From Orychophragmus violaceus (taxonomy: Eukaryota > Streptophyta > Magnoliopsida > Brassicales > Brassicaceae): 64,000 nucleotides of DNA. Shown piece after piece: positions 32,704 to 44,782 of the stretch; position 1 is the first letter of the stretch; each line of letters begins with the position of its first letter. Position numbers and translations under genes: made by a program. The notes under the pieces were generated by a model. That model did not search any database. It had not been told where the DNA came from and saw only the letters and a list, made by a program, of their open reading frames with translations. The DNA lies in contig CM058231.1 of the NCBI GenBank assembly GCA_030180135.1, positions 47,998,235 through 48,062,234 on the forward strand, written 5' to 3'.

Positions 32704-34277
32704 AGCTGAAATTTAGAGATAAATAGAGTTTTAGTTATTTAGTTCATAAAAGAGTAATCTTAATAACTTATAAGAAAACTCGCATTGCATTCAAAATTTC
32801 TTTGTTTAACCTCATAAGAATGCAATGATTCCGAGACCCATGTTCAACTAAAACCAAAGTGGGCCACTGGCCGTCACCCGGAATTAGCTTTACTTGGTAA
32901 ACATGCACACAGCTAGTTATATCCATATAACTCTCGGTTGTGGATTGGGCCCAAGGCCCAATTCACCAGATGTCTCAAGGCCCGGGACTCCCGATGGCCC
33001 AGTCAAGGAAACCAATCTCTTACAGCCAAATAATCACTAAAGTCTGGGACTTCCAATGAAATTAGTGACTATATACTACTTTACTTACGCAAAAACAGAC
33101 ACCTCACACTGTAAGCCATATCTGTAATTGAATAAGCGTTAAGTAGCTGACAAGATTGGGCAAGACATCCAAGCTTGATATTGTTTTTGAGGATTTTAGG
33201 TTTTCTTTCCAAAAATAGAAGATTACTATTTTGGGAAACTTACTTATTTTAGAAACTTTCTAAATTTAGAAACATACTAAAATTAGAAATTTCTAATTTA
33301 ATATTTTATTAAAGTTTTCGGTTGGGTCACAAATTATAGGCCCAATTCTTGGCCCAAGACCACAGAATTCCAATTGGCCCAATAATTTGACATAACCGAG
33401 TCGGTTCATTAATTCTGGTCCAAGACCAAATTAACTACTAAATCCAACTGGTTATTTACTAAACCAGACCAGCTCTAAATTATTTGGTCCAACCAAATCA
33501 AACTTAGACCAGCCTTCGGTTTAGGTTAAAATTCAATTTTTGAATTTTAAATCCGGTTTAACCAGAAATTGAATAATACCAATTGTATTAAATAATTTCC
33601 AGCAAACCGCGATTTGGGTTAACCGCTTAAACCATAATTGTTCAAAGCTTTGAAACGATTTTGTCTTTTAGCTTGAAGACGAAATCATGATCTTTTACAA
33701 ATCTTAATTCAACAATCATGATATTCACTTAACAACAAAAAAATTTTGTCTTTTACAAATCGATTATTTGAACCATAATCGATCATGACATTCACATGAT
33801 TTTGACCTTTTTGAACATTAACAAACCTTAACATAATCGATTCATGTCATTCACGTTTCTTAATTTCAAAACAAAGCAAAATCAAAAGCGATCGTAATAC
33901 ACTTAATGACAAACACAATTTTGTCCTTTTCCAAACTGTACAAACGAATCATTATAATCACTAAAGACAAAAACAATCCAAGCGATTCACTTAATTATAC
34001 AACAAGGTCATGATTCGATTGTGAGATTCACTAAAAGACAAACCAAAGTCAACATTCGATTTTGAACATACCAATTCGATAATCGATTGTGACATACACT
34101 TTGACTTTTCCATTATCGTTTGATAATTAATTCACTTAAGATCAACAATCGAGTCTTATGATCATTAAAACAAAGTCAACAATCAAACATCATTATACAT
34201 ACAATAAACGATCGCTTGTGATTGTTTATTCACACGATCCAAAAAGCAAAAACCTAAGAACCTGGCTCTGATACCAC
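32704..34277 (-). other. Leader of E2, probably mostly an intron
   Basis: 1.57 kb, nearly identical to parts of the E1 leader in its gag-proximal half. The LTR-proximal half (about 33640-34240) is AT-rich with repeated CGATT, AATCG and TTTTGTC motifs. Predicted intron 34387 (ACAAG|GTAATGA) to 32706 (TTTCAG). No gene is seen. Confidence 0.6.
34265..34276 (-). promoter_or_regulatory. Primer-binding site of E2
   Basis: TGGTATCAGAGC on the minus strand, one base from the LTR. Initiator-Met tRNA type. Confidence 0.93.
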
Positions 34278-34925
34278 TGAAGGATTATGTGTGTTCATGG
34301 GTGTAATTCACAGGTTACAACCTAGCACATAATCAACTAGGATCTAGGTGATTTGCAGATGAATCATAAACAGATCAGATTCATTACCTTGTGATTGCAG
34401 CGGATTGATCAAAGGAATGAAGAGATCTGCAAGAGCTGATAGAAACCGGCTCCTCCTAGGTATCCACACTCTTACTAGCTATTGGATCAGGCTGCTAGAC
34501 CAAGCTGGAATTGGCAGAGAGAGAGAGGACGGCTAAGGCTCAAAATCGCAGGAGATGATGTGTTTAGCCCTAGGCGCCTCTCCTCTTCCTTATATGGGCC
34601 CAAGTTATTAAACTAATGGCCTATTAGGATTTTGGGCCCAAGACACAAATCAGACAAAAGACTGTATTTTGTCTGGCCCAATACTCTGTACAAATACAGT
34701 AAATGCCTTGCATCTTACCGTATTAATTCCTTGTTAACTTTCCCGTTAGCTATGGTGTGTGACCCTTAGGGATCATACAATACTGGTAATAAGTCCTAAA
34801 CTTATAGATCATGAGCGGGCTCTAGCAAGTCATCATGATCACCCAGTATTTATGACTTATGTCTGATCTCGACACTTATCATACTTTCTGGAGATAGTAC
34901 GGTAGATTTCAGGACATTCCCAACA
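34278..34925 (-). repeat. 5' LTR of E2
   Basis: 648 bp, matching 13397-14044. It contains TGGGCC motifs next to a TATA box, CATATAAGG (34588-34596, minus strand), and a splice-donor-like AAG|GTAATGA at 34381-34390. It ends at the ATTAA target duplication. Confidence 0.95.
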
Positions 34926-35360
34926 ATTAATATCTGTGTCGTAAGAGGTTCTCATATACGACTATAGAGTATAGTCCTTAGACCTGAGTTCGCATGCATG
35001 TGGCTGCACATGGAGTGATGCGCTTTGATCATTGTCTAACGCTGTTTCGTAACTGGGAGCTATAAGGACCTTGGTTGGATGTATTATAAAGTGTGTAGTT
35101 CATAGTGATGGAACAAGATGGGATTTGTCCCTGCCGTTTAACGGAGGTAATATCTCTAGGCCAATCGGAGACTTGATAGCTGGTAAGAGAGTGGCCACTC
35201 CCAAACGGACTTGCCCAAGTCGTTTGCATTGTCAGTATCAAATCTGTTCCGATAAACATGGTATGGCTATATAAGAATGACACGCATCTTGCCTTATGCC
35301 AGATCGAGATATTAAGACAAAAGGATTAGGGAATGTAGGATTCCAGTACAAGTGGGAGAT
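34926..35360 (+). other. 3' region of E1, downstream part, with PPT
   Basis: Continuation of 12971-13396 after the nested cluster, starting with the second ATTAA copy. It ends with the polypurine tract AAGTGGGAGAT at 35350-35360, which primes plus-strand synthesis and abuts the 3' LTR. The twin hairpins are at 34960-35012. Confidence 0.8.
34960..35012 (+). other. Twin hairpin element of E1
   Basis: GACTATA-GAG-TATAGTC (34960-34976) and CATGTG-GCTG-CACATG (34997-35012), the same pair as in the other elements. Confidence 0.6.
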
Positions 35361-36012
35361 TGTTGGGAATGTCCTGAAATCTACCGTACTATCTCTAGAA
35401 AGTATGATAAGTGTCGAGATCAGACATAAGTCATAAATACTGGGTGATCATGATGACTTGCTAGAGCCCGCTCATGATCTATAAGTTTAGGACTTATTAC
35501 CAGTATTGTATGATCCCAAAGGGTCACACACCATAGCTAATGGGAAAGTTAACAAGGAATTAATACGGTAAGATGCAAGGCATTTACTGTATTTGTACAG
35601 AGAATTGGGCCAGACAAAAGACAGTCTTTTGTCTGATTTGGGCCTTGGGCCCAAAAGCCTAATGAGCCATTAGTTTAATTACTTGGGCCCATATAAGGAA
35701 GAGGAGGCGCCAGAAAACCCTAAGGCTTCTTGTCCCGGCGATTTTTCTGAGCACCAGAGCCGTCCTCTTTCTCTGTTGATTCCAACTTGGTCTAGCAGCC
35801 TGATCCAGTAGCTTGTAAGCGTGTGGATACCTAGGAGGAGCCGGTAATCATCAGCTCTTGCAGATCTCGATATTCCTTTGATCAATCCGCTGCAATCACA
35901 AGGTAATGATCCTGCTCTGTTTATGATTCAACTGCAAATCACCTAGATCCTAGATGATTATGTGCTAGGTTGTAACCTGTGAATTAAACCTATGAACACA
36001 AATAATCCTTCA
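35361..36012 (+). repeat. 3' LTR of E1
   Basis: 652 bp, matching 7166-7817 with about 7 mismatches. It keeps TGGGCCCATATAAGG intact where the 5' LTR has a mutated TGGGCC. It is followed by the CTATG target duplication and satellite. Confidence 0.95.
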
Positions 36013-38623
36013 CTATGAGAATCCTAAACAAAACTTTTTAAACTAAATTTCTTGAAACATATGTGTCATGGATTGGAGAATTTAGGTGAGGTAGGACAAC
36101 TATAAGTAAGTTTTCGAATGCCCCTAAAAGGTAGAATAAGAATCATTTTATATAAGTTTATGTTCGTTTGTAACACTCTTAAGTAACCCTTCAAAATGAC
36201 TAGAAACACACTTTGATCTTCTAAAATGTCCTATGAGAATCCTAAACAAAAAATTTTAAACTAAACTTCTTGAAACATATGTGTCATGGATTGGAGAATT
36301 TAGGTGAGGTAAGACAACTATAAGTAAGTTTTTGTACGCTCTTAAAGGTAGAATGAGAAGCGTTTTATACAAGTTTATGTTCGTTTGTAACACCCTTAAG
36401 TAACCCTTCTAAATGACTAGAAACACACTTTGTTCTACTAAAATGTCCTATGAGAATCCTAAACAAAATTTTTTAAACAAAACTTCTTGAAACATATGTG
36501 TTATGGATTGGAGAATTTAGGTGAGGTAGGACAACTATAAGTAAGTTTTTGTACGCTCCTAAAGGTAGAATGATAAACATTTATACAAGTTTATGTTCGT
36601 TTGTAACACTTTTAAGTAACCCTTCAAAATGACTAGAAACACACTTTGATCTTCTAAAATGTCCTATGAGAATCCTAAACAAAATTTTTAAAACTAAACT
36701 TCTTGAAACATATGTGTCATGGATTGGAGAATTTAGGTGAGGTAGGACAACTATAAGTAAGTTTTTGTACGCTCCTAAAGGTAGAATGAGAAGCATTTTA
36801 TACAAGTTTATGTTTGTTTGTAAGACCCTTAAGTAACCCTTCTAAATGACTAGAAATACAGTTTGATCTTCTAAAATATCCTATGAGAATCCTAAACAAA
36901 ACTTTTTTAACAAAACTACTTGAAACATATGTGTCATGGATTGGAGAATTTAGGTGATGTAGGACAACCATAAGTAAGTTTTTGTATGCCCCTAAAGGTA
37001 GAATAAGAAGCATTTTATATAAGTTTATGTCCTATGAGAATCCTAAACAAAAATTTTTAAACTAAACTTCTTAAAACATATGTGTCATGGATTGGAGAAT
37101 TTAGGTGAGGTAGGACAACTATAAGTAAGTTTTTGTACGCTCCTAAAGGTAGAATGAGAAGCATTTTGTACAAGTTTATGTTCGTTTGTAAGACCCTTAA
37201 GTAACCCTTCTAAATGACTAGAAACCAAATTTGATCTTCTAAAATGTCCTATGAGAATCCTAAACAAAAAATTTTAAACAAAACTACTTGAAACATATGT
37301 GTCATGGATTGGAGAATTTAGGTGAGGTAGGAAAACTATAAGTAAGTTTTTGTACGCTCCTAAAGGTAGAATGAGAAGCATTTTATACAAGTTTGTGTTC
37401 GTTTGAAACACCCTAAAGTAACCCTTCTAAATGACTAGAAACCAACTTTGATCTTCTAAAATGTCCTATGTAAATCCTAAACAAAACTTTTTAAACTAAT
37501 CTTCTTGAAACATATGTGTCATGGATTGGAGAATTTATGTGAGGTAGGACAACTATATAAGTAAGTTTTTGTACGCTCCTAAAGGTAGAATGAGAAGCAT
37601 TTATACAAGTTTATGTTCGTTTGTAACACCCTTATGTAACCCTTCTAAATGACTAGAAATCCAGTTTGATCTTCTAAAATATCCTATGAGAATCCTAAAC
37701 AAAACTTTTTTAACAAAACTACTTGAAACATATGTGTCATGGATTGGAGAATTTAGGTGGGGTTAGACAACTATAAGTAAGTTTTTGCATGCTCCTCAAG
37801 GTAGAATGAGAAGAATGTTGTAATGTTTTTGTTCGTTTGTAACACCACTAAGTAACCCCTCTAAAAGATTTAGAAAGACACTTTGATCTTCTAAAAGGTC
37901 CTATGAGAATCCTAAATGAAACTTTTTAACCAAAACTTCTTGAAACATATATGTCATGGATTGGAGAATTTAGGTGAGGTAGGACAACTATAAGTAAGTT
38001 TTTGTACGCTCCTAAAGGTAGAATGAGAAGCATTTACACAAGTTTATGTTCGTTTGTAACACCCTTAAGTAACCCTTCTAAATGACTAGAAACACACTTT
38101 GTCCTACTAAAATGTCCTATGAGAATCCTAAACAAAACTTTTTAAACTAAATTTCTTGAAACATATGTGTCATGGATTGGAGAATTTAGGTGAGGAAGGA
38201 CAACTATAAGTAAGTTTTCGTATGCCCCTAAAGGTAGAATAAGAAGCATTTTATATAAGTTTATGTTCGTTTGTAACACTCTTAAGTAACCCTTCAAAAT
38301 GACTAGAAACACACTTTGATCTTCTAAAATGTCCTATGAGAATCCTAAACAAAAATTTTTAAACTAAACTTCTTGAAACATATGTGTCATGGATTGGAGA
38401 ATTTAGGTAAGGTAGGACAACTATAAGTAAGTTTTTGTACGCTCTTAAAGGTAGAATGAGAAGCGTTTTATACAAGTTTATGTTCGTTTGTAACACCCTT
38501 AAGTAACCCTTCTAAATGACTAGAAACACACTTTGTTCTACTAAAATGTCCTATGAGAATCCTAAACAAAAATTTTTAAACAAAACTTCTTGAAACATAT
38601 GTGTCATGGATTGGAGAATTTAG
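36013..38623 (+). repeat. 217-bp satellite array, middle block
   Basis: Same satellite in the same orientation as 1-7165, about twelve monomers between E1 and E5. It holds marker variants: a monomer junction lacking about 70 bp at 37019-37032, and a monomer with TGTTGTAATG in place of the usual segment at about 37815. From about 36.2 kb it closely matches 55.0-57.4 kb. No gene is seen. Confidence 0.94.
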
Positions 38624-39270
38624 TGTTGGGAATGTCCTGAAATCTACCGTACTATCTCTAGAAAGTATGATAAGTGTCGAGATCAGACATAAGTCATAAA
38701 TACTGGGTGATCATGATGACTTGCTAGAGTCCGCTCTTGATCTATAAGTTTAGGACTTATTACCAGTATTGTATGATCCCTAAGGGTCACACACCATAGC
38801 TAACGGGAAAGTTAACAAGGAATTAATACGGTAAGATGCAAGGCATTTACTGTATTTGTACAGAGAATTGGGCCAGACAAAATACAGGCTTTTGTCTGAT
38901 TTGTGTCTTGGGCCCAAAATCCTAATAGGCCATTAGTTTAATAACTTGGGCCCATATAAGGAAGAGGAATGGCGCCTAGGGCTTATTCACAACCCCATCT
39001 GCGATTTCAGCTGAGCCGTCTTCCTCTCTCTCTGTTCATTCCAGCTTGGTCTAGCAGCCTGATCCAGTAGCTTGTAAGAGTGTGGATACCTAGGAGGAGC
39101 CGGTTTCTATCAGCTCTTGCAGATCTCTTCATTCCTTTGATCAATCCGCTGCAATCACAAGGTAATGAATCTGATCTGTTTATGATTCAACTGCAAATCA
39201 CCTAGATCCTAGTTTATTATGTGCTAGGATGTAACCTGACAATTACACCATGAACACACATAATACTACA
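38624..39270 (+). repeat. 5' LTR of E5
   Basis: 647 bp, TGTTGGGAATG to ATAATACTACA, with one mismatch to 45617-46263. It has a TATA box, CATATAAGG, at 38953-38961 preceded by TGGGCC, and a splice-donor-like AAG|GTAATGA at 39159-39168. Confidence 0.96.
38953..38961 (+). promoter_or_regulatory. TATA box of the E5 LTR promoter
   Basis: CATATAAGG immediately follows TTGGGCCC, placing a TGGGCC motif right against the TATA box. Position and context match E1 and E2. Confidence 0.6.
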
Positions 39271-40818
39271 GTGGTATCAGAGCCTAGGTCGTTAGGTTTT
39301 TGCTGTTTGGATCATATTTAGGTTGTTTTAATGTTAAGAATCGAATTTGGCTTAAGAAATTTGATTAGAACTTGTAAAACCCTAATATGAAATCGCATGA
39401 TGACATTGCTTGGTATGAATCGATAGTTGACTTTGTTTTATCGGATCATAAGAGACGTGTTAGGTTTGATAATATTCAAAATCGTTTTTGTCTTATTTGA
39501 ATGTCATAATCGATCGTAATTTGAAAGTTAAAATCGTGTTTGTGTTTAAGTAATGTCACGATCGTATGCTTATCTTAATTGAAACAAGTTGAAATCGTTT
39601 ATGAATGAAACGATAATGGCAAAAGTCAAATTCAATCATTGAATTAATAATCAATCGAAAGTTAGGTTTGTTAAGGTTGAAAAATCGTTTTGTCTTTTAG
39701 TAATTGTCTTGATCGTAATGTGATTGTCATGAAGCGAATTGAAAAAAGTCAAAATCACTTTTTGAATTAATTGAATCGATCGCATATTGACTTAATGTTA
39801 ATTTCATGATTGTTGAATCACAATTTGTAAAAGATCAAGTTTTGTCTTTAAGCTAAAAGACAAAATGAATTCAAAGCATTGAATAATTATGGTTTAAGCG
39901 GTTAACCCAAATCGCGGTTTGCTGGAAATTATTTAATACAATTGGTATTATTTAATTTCTGGTTAAACCGGATTTAAATTCAAAAATTGAATTTTAACCT
40001 AAACCGAAGGCTGGTCTAAGTTTGATTTGGTTGGACCAAATAATTTAGAGCTGGTCTGGTTTAGTAAATAACCAGTTGGATTTAGTAGTTAATTTGGTCT
40101 TGGACCAGAATTAATGAACCGACTCGGTTATGTCAAATTATTGGGCCAATTGGAATTCTGTGGTCTTGGGCCAAGAATTGGGCCTATAATTTGTGACCCA
40201 ACCGAAAACTTTAATAAAATATTAAATTAGAAATTTCTATTTTTAGCAAGTTTCTAAATTTAGAAAGTTTCTAAAATAAGTAAGTTTCCCAAAATAGTAA
40301 TCTTCTATTTTTGGAAAGAAAATCTAAAATCCTCAAAACCAATATCAAGCTTGGATGTCTTGCCCAATCTTGTCAACTACTTAACGCTTATTCAATTACA
40401 GATATGGCTTACAGTGTGAGGTGTCTGTTTTTGCGTAAGTAAAGTAGTATATAGTCACTAATTTCATTGGGAGTCCCAGACTTTAGTGATTATTTGGCTG
40501 TAAGAGATTGTTTTCCTTGACTGGGCCATCGGGAGTCCCGGGCCTTGAGACATCTGGTGAATTGGGCCTTGGGCCCAATCCACAACCGATAGTTATATGG
40601 ATATAACTAGCTGTGTGTATGCTTACCAAGTAAAGCTAATTCCGGGTGACGGCCAGTGGCCCATTTTGGTTTTGGTTGAACATGGGTCTCGGAATCATTG
40701 CATTCTTATGAGGTTAAACAAAGAAATTTTGAATGCAATGCGAGTTTTCTTATAAGTTTTTAAGATTACTCTTTTATGAACTAAATAACTAAAACTCTAT
40801 TGTCTCATAATTTCAGCT
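39271..40818 (+). other. Leader of E5, probably mostly an intron
   Basis: 1.55 kb without a supported gene. From about 39895 onward it is nearly identical to the E1 leader (from about 8685) up to the end of the leader, while the LTR-proximal part (about 39330-39890) has its own AATCG/GATCG-rich sequence. Predicted intron 39162-40816, ending TTTCAG. Confidence 0.62.
39272..39283 (+). promoter_or_regulatory. Primer-binding site of E5
   Basis: TGGTATCAGAGC one base after the LTR. Initiator-Met tRNA type. Confidence 0.93.
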
Positions 40819-43800
40819 ATGTCAAGCACAACAACACAAAACACTTTCTCGATCCGGTCTGCCCTTGAGAAGGACAAACTGAACGGATCAAACTTCCTGA
40901 ACTGGTCCAGGAACCTGAGACTTGTGCTCAGGCAGGAGAAGAAGGCTTATGTCCTTGAAAGAGTTCTCTCCCCTAGACCTGCGAATAATGCCGCACAAGC
41001 TGTGAAGAATGCTTGGGATACGCATTCTTCAGATGCTAATGACGTGGTTTGCCTAATGTTGGCGACAATGGCTCCCGAACTGCAGATGCAGTGGGAAGGC
41101 CTGACTTGTCCCATGAAACTGATGGCAAACCTGAAAGCGTTGTTTCAGGAGCAGGCTCGTACAGAGAGATTTCAAACTGTAAAGAGTCTCTTGGACTGTA
41201 AAATGGCTAAGGATACAGCAGTGAGTCCACATGTTCTGAAAATGATGGGTTATCTCGATCATTTGACTAGACTCGACTGTCCTATAAGCCAAGAGCTTGC
41301 TTGTGATATCGTTCTGCAGTCTCTTACTCTTGCATATGACCAGTTCATCTTGAACTATAATATGCATGGGTTGATAAAGACTTTTCCTGAGCTACATGGT
41401 ATGCTCAAGACTGCAGAACCTAATCTGAAGAAGGCCAAGGAACCGTCTGTACTCATGGTGCAGAAGGGCAAGGGTTTCAAGAAATCCGCTGCAGAAAGGG
41501 GAATGGGCAAGGCAGTCAACACTGAAAAGGCCAAGCCCAAGCCCGTGTCTAAAGCTGGGCCTTCTGATATCTGCCACTTTTGCAAAGAGGCAGGGCATTA
41601 TCGCAGGGACTGTAAGAAATACCAGGAAAGTCTGAAGAAGAAGAAGAAGTCCTTGGAGACTACTGCTTCAGGTATTTTTGTTATTTAAGTAAATACTACT
41701 ACTTCTGATAATACCACTTGGGTATTAGATACTGGATGTGGGGCTCATATTTGTACTAATATGCAGGCACTCAGCAACAGTAGAAGGTTGAAGCAAGGGC
41801 AAGTAGAGTTGCGGGTTGGCAATGGAGCGAAGGTTCCAGCACTGGCCGTTGGCACTTACTTGTTGTCTTTACCTTCTGGATTGATTTTAGAACTTGAGAA
41901 TTGTTATTTTGTACCTGCTATAAGCAGAAATATCATTTCAGTTTCATTATTGGATTTGCAAGGATTTGATTTTTCTATTAAGAATAAATTGTGTTCCTTT
42001 AATCTCAATAATATGTTCTATGGCTGTGCCCCTCTTATTAATGGGCTGTACATGCTGGATCAATCTGCTCCAGTATATAACATTAATACAAAACAGTTCA
42101 AATCTAACGAAGAAAATGAAACGTTTCTCTGGCATTGTCGTTTGGGGCACATTAGTGAGAAACGCGTCAAGAGGCTCCATTCAAATGGACTCTTGGGCTC
42201 ATTTGACTTTGAGTCTTGTGAGCAATGCGAATCTTGCCTAATGGGCAAAATGACACGGGCCCCTTTTAATAAACCCACAGAAAGGGCCAGTGAACTATTG
42301 GGCCTGATACACACTGATGTGTGTGGCCCAATGTCCACAAATGCTAGAGGAAACTATCAGTACTTCATTACATTCACTGATGATTTCAGTAGATATGGAT
42401 AAGTCTACTTGATGAAACATAAGTCGGAAACCTTTGAGAAGTTCAAAGAATTCCAGAATGAAGTACAGAACCAGCTTGGTAAAAGTATTAAGGCTCTTCG
42501 GTCGGACCGAGGAGGAGAATACTTGAGCCAGGAATTCCGTGATCATCTGAGTGAGTGTGGGATCATCTCCCAACTCACACCTCCTGGAACACCTCAGTGG
42601 AATGGTGTGTCTGAGAGAAGGAATCGGACATTGTTAGATATGGTCCGATCCATGATGAGTCACACAGACCTTCCTATATCCCTTTGGGGATATGCTTTGC
42701 TGACCGCAACGTTCACACTGAACATAGTGCCATCAAAAGCAGTAGCAAAGACACCATATGAGTTATGGACTGGAAAAGCTCCAGCAATGTCTTTTCTCAG
42801 AATTTGGGGTTGTGAAGCCTATGTCAAAAGATTAATCTCAGACAAGCTTACACCAAAATCTGACAAATGCTACTTCATTGGTTATCCTAGGGATACCAAG
42901 GCTTATTACTTCTATCTGCGATCCGAGAACAAGATCTTTGTTGCTCGGGATTGCACTTTTCTTGAGAGGGAATTTCTCTCTAAGAAAGATAGTGGGAGTA
43001 AGGTACAACTTGATGAAATTCAAGAAGGACAGGAACCTGTTCAACCTAATGAGGAAGAACAGCAGGATGAATTACATGAAGTTGTAATAGAACCTGAACC
43101 TGCAGTACCTGAAGTTCGAAGATCCGGAAGGATCCGTCACGAACCCGATAGATATCAGGGATTCCTCGTGACTAATTGCCATGATATTTTGATCATTGAC
43201 GGTGATGAACCCTCGAACTTTGCAGAAGCCATGATGGGCCCTGACTCCTTAAGGTGGCGTGAAGCCACTGAATCCGAGATGGACTCCATGTCTGTCAACC
43301 GAGTGTTTTCACTGGTTGATTTACCCGCTGGTGCAAAAGCCATCGAGTGTAAATGGATCTTCAAGAAGAAGATTGACATGGATGGAAATGTCCAGATTTA
43401 CAAGGCCAGGTTGGTGGCAAAAGGTTTCAAGCAAATTCATGGTATAGACTATGATGAAACCTATTCACCAGTGGCCATGATGAAATCAATTCGGATTCTC
43501 CTAGCAACTGCCGCTTATTATGATTATGAGATTTGGCAGATGGATGTGAAAACCGCCTTCCTGAATGGAATCTTGGAGGAGGATGTGTATATGACACAAC
43601 CTGACGGTTACATTGATCCTAAGGATCCTGGGAAAGTATGCAAACTTCATAAATCCATTTATGGATTGAAGCAAGCATCCAGGAGCTCGAATCTTCGTTT
43701 TGATGAGGCAATAAAGAATTTTGACTTCATCAGAAACGAGGAAGAACAATGTGTGTATAAGAAAACTAGTGGGAGCAAAGTGGCGTTTCTTATCCTATAT

Positions 43801-44782
43801 GTCGATGACATATTGCTTCTTGGAAATGATATTCCAATGCTGAAGTCTGTTAAAGACTGGCTGGGAAGTTTTTTTTCCATGAAGGACATGGGTGAAGCCG
43901 CGTATGTTCTTGGAATCCGAATCTTTAGAGACAGATCTAAAAGGCTGATTGGACTTTGTCAAGATGCTTATATAGACAAAATCCTGCATCGATTCGGAAT
44001 GGATAAATCCAAGAAGGGCTTCACGCCAATGATACATGGTGCTACACTAAGCAAGGATCAGTGTCCTAAAACACCTGATGAGCTTAAGCGCATGAGTAGG
44101 ATTCCTTATGCTTCGGCTATAGGATCTATCATGTATGCCATGATCTGTACTCGTCCTGATGTTGCTTATGCACTTAGCATGACGAGTAGGTACCAGTCTA
44201 ATCCAGGTGAGAATCACTGGATTGCCGTAAAGAATATCCTGAAGTATTTGAGAAATACTAAGGACAAATTCTTGGTTTACGGAGGAAGTGAAGTGCTTGA
44301 AATGAGTGGATTCACGGATGCAAGTTTTCAGACAGATAAAGATGATTTCCGGTCACAGTCTGGTTACATCTTCTGTCTGAATGGCGGTGCAGTAAGTTGG
44401 AAGAGCTCCAAGCAGAGCACCGTGGCAGATTCCACAACTGAATCTGAATACATCGCTGCTTCAGAAGCTGCGAAGGAAGGAGTTTGGATAAGGAACTTCT
44501 TGATTGAACTCGGTGTATTCCCAAATGCCACTGAGCCTCTAGCACTGTATTGTGACAACAATGGTGCAATTGCTCAAGCCAAGGAACCGAGACATCATCA
44601 GAAATCCAAACATATTATGAGAAGGTATCACCTGATTCGTGATATAGTGAATAGAGGTGAAGTGATGGTCAGCAGAGTTCCCACAGATGAGAACGTGGCT
44701 GACCCGTTAACAAAGCCACTCCCGAGACCTCTAAGCACGAGTTGCATACTGCTGCTGTAGGAATTAGAGATATTCAAATGTA
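40819..44782 (+). pseudogene. Copia Gag-Pol of E5 with two stops and a terminal frameshift
   Basis: One frame from the ATG at 40819 carries all copia domains in order: Gag, zinc knuckle (CHFCKEAGHYRRDC), protease DTG at codons 304-306, GAG-pre-integrase with an intact C-x2-C zinc pair, the integrase core, reverse transcriptase with YVDD at codons 994-997, and RNase H. It is broken at codon 290 (TAA at 41686-41688, where E4 has GAA), at codon 528 (TAA at 42400-42402, where E4 has TAT), and by a duplicated CT near 44729-44732. That duplication shifts the last dozen or so codons, so the frame ends at 44760 instead of about 44782. As it stands only Gag (289 residues) is expressible from the start codon. 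Trp is also replaced by Ser in the RT segment near 43686. Confidence 0.92.

Larger units (their letters stand above)
13397..34925 (-). mobile_element. E2: Ty1/copia element with intact gag and decayed pol, nested in E1
   Basis: Minus-strand element inserted in the E1 3' region with target duplication ATTAA (13392-13396 and 34926-34930). Its own sequence is 13397-15065, 22121-23077 and 30435-34925, about 7.1 kb. The gaps hold E3 (target duplication TGATG) and E4 (ATCAG). LTRs are 648 bp with about 4 mismatches. It has the same plan as E1: a long leader, a 296-residue Gag and a wrecked pol. It is the best-preserved member of this gag-only class in the window. Confidence 0.95.
7166..36012 (+). 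mobile_element. E1: Ty1/copia element with gag and decayed pol, host of the nested cluster
   Basis: Outermost element. It begins TGTTGGGAATG and ends ATAATCCTTCA. It is flanked by a perfect 5-bp target duplication CTATG (7161-7165 and 36013-36017), both inside satellite monomers. Its own sequence is 7166-13396 plus 34931-36012, about 7.3 kb. The gap is filled by E2, which duplicated ATTAA (13392-13396 and 34926-34930). The order is 5' LTR, PBS, long leader, gag, pol remnant, 3' region, PPT, 3' LTR. The LTRs differ at about 7 of 652 positions, the most of the five elements, consistent with it being the oldest insertion of the nest. Confidence 0.95.

Noticed and set aside
13397..34925. Inverted-repeat arrangement of E1 and E2 as a single large hairpin or DNA transposon
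   Set aside because: E2 has its own ATTAA target duplication, LTR pair and PBS within E1, so opposite orientation is simply nested insertion.
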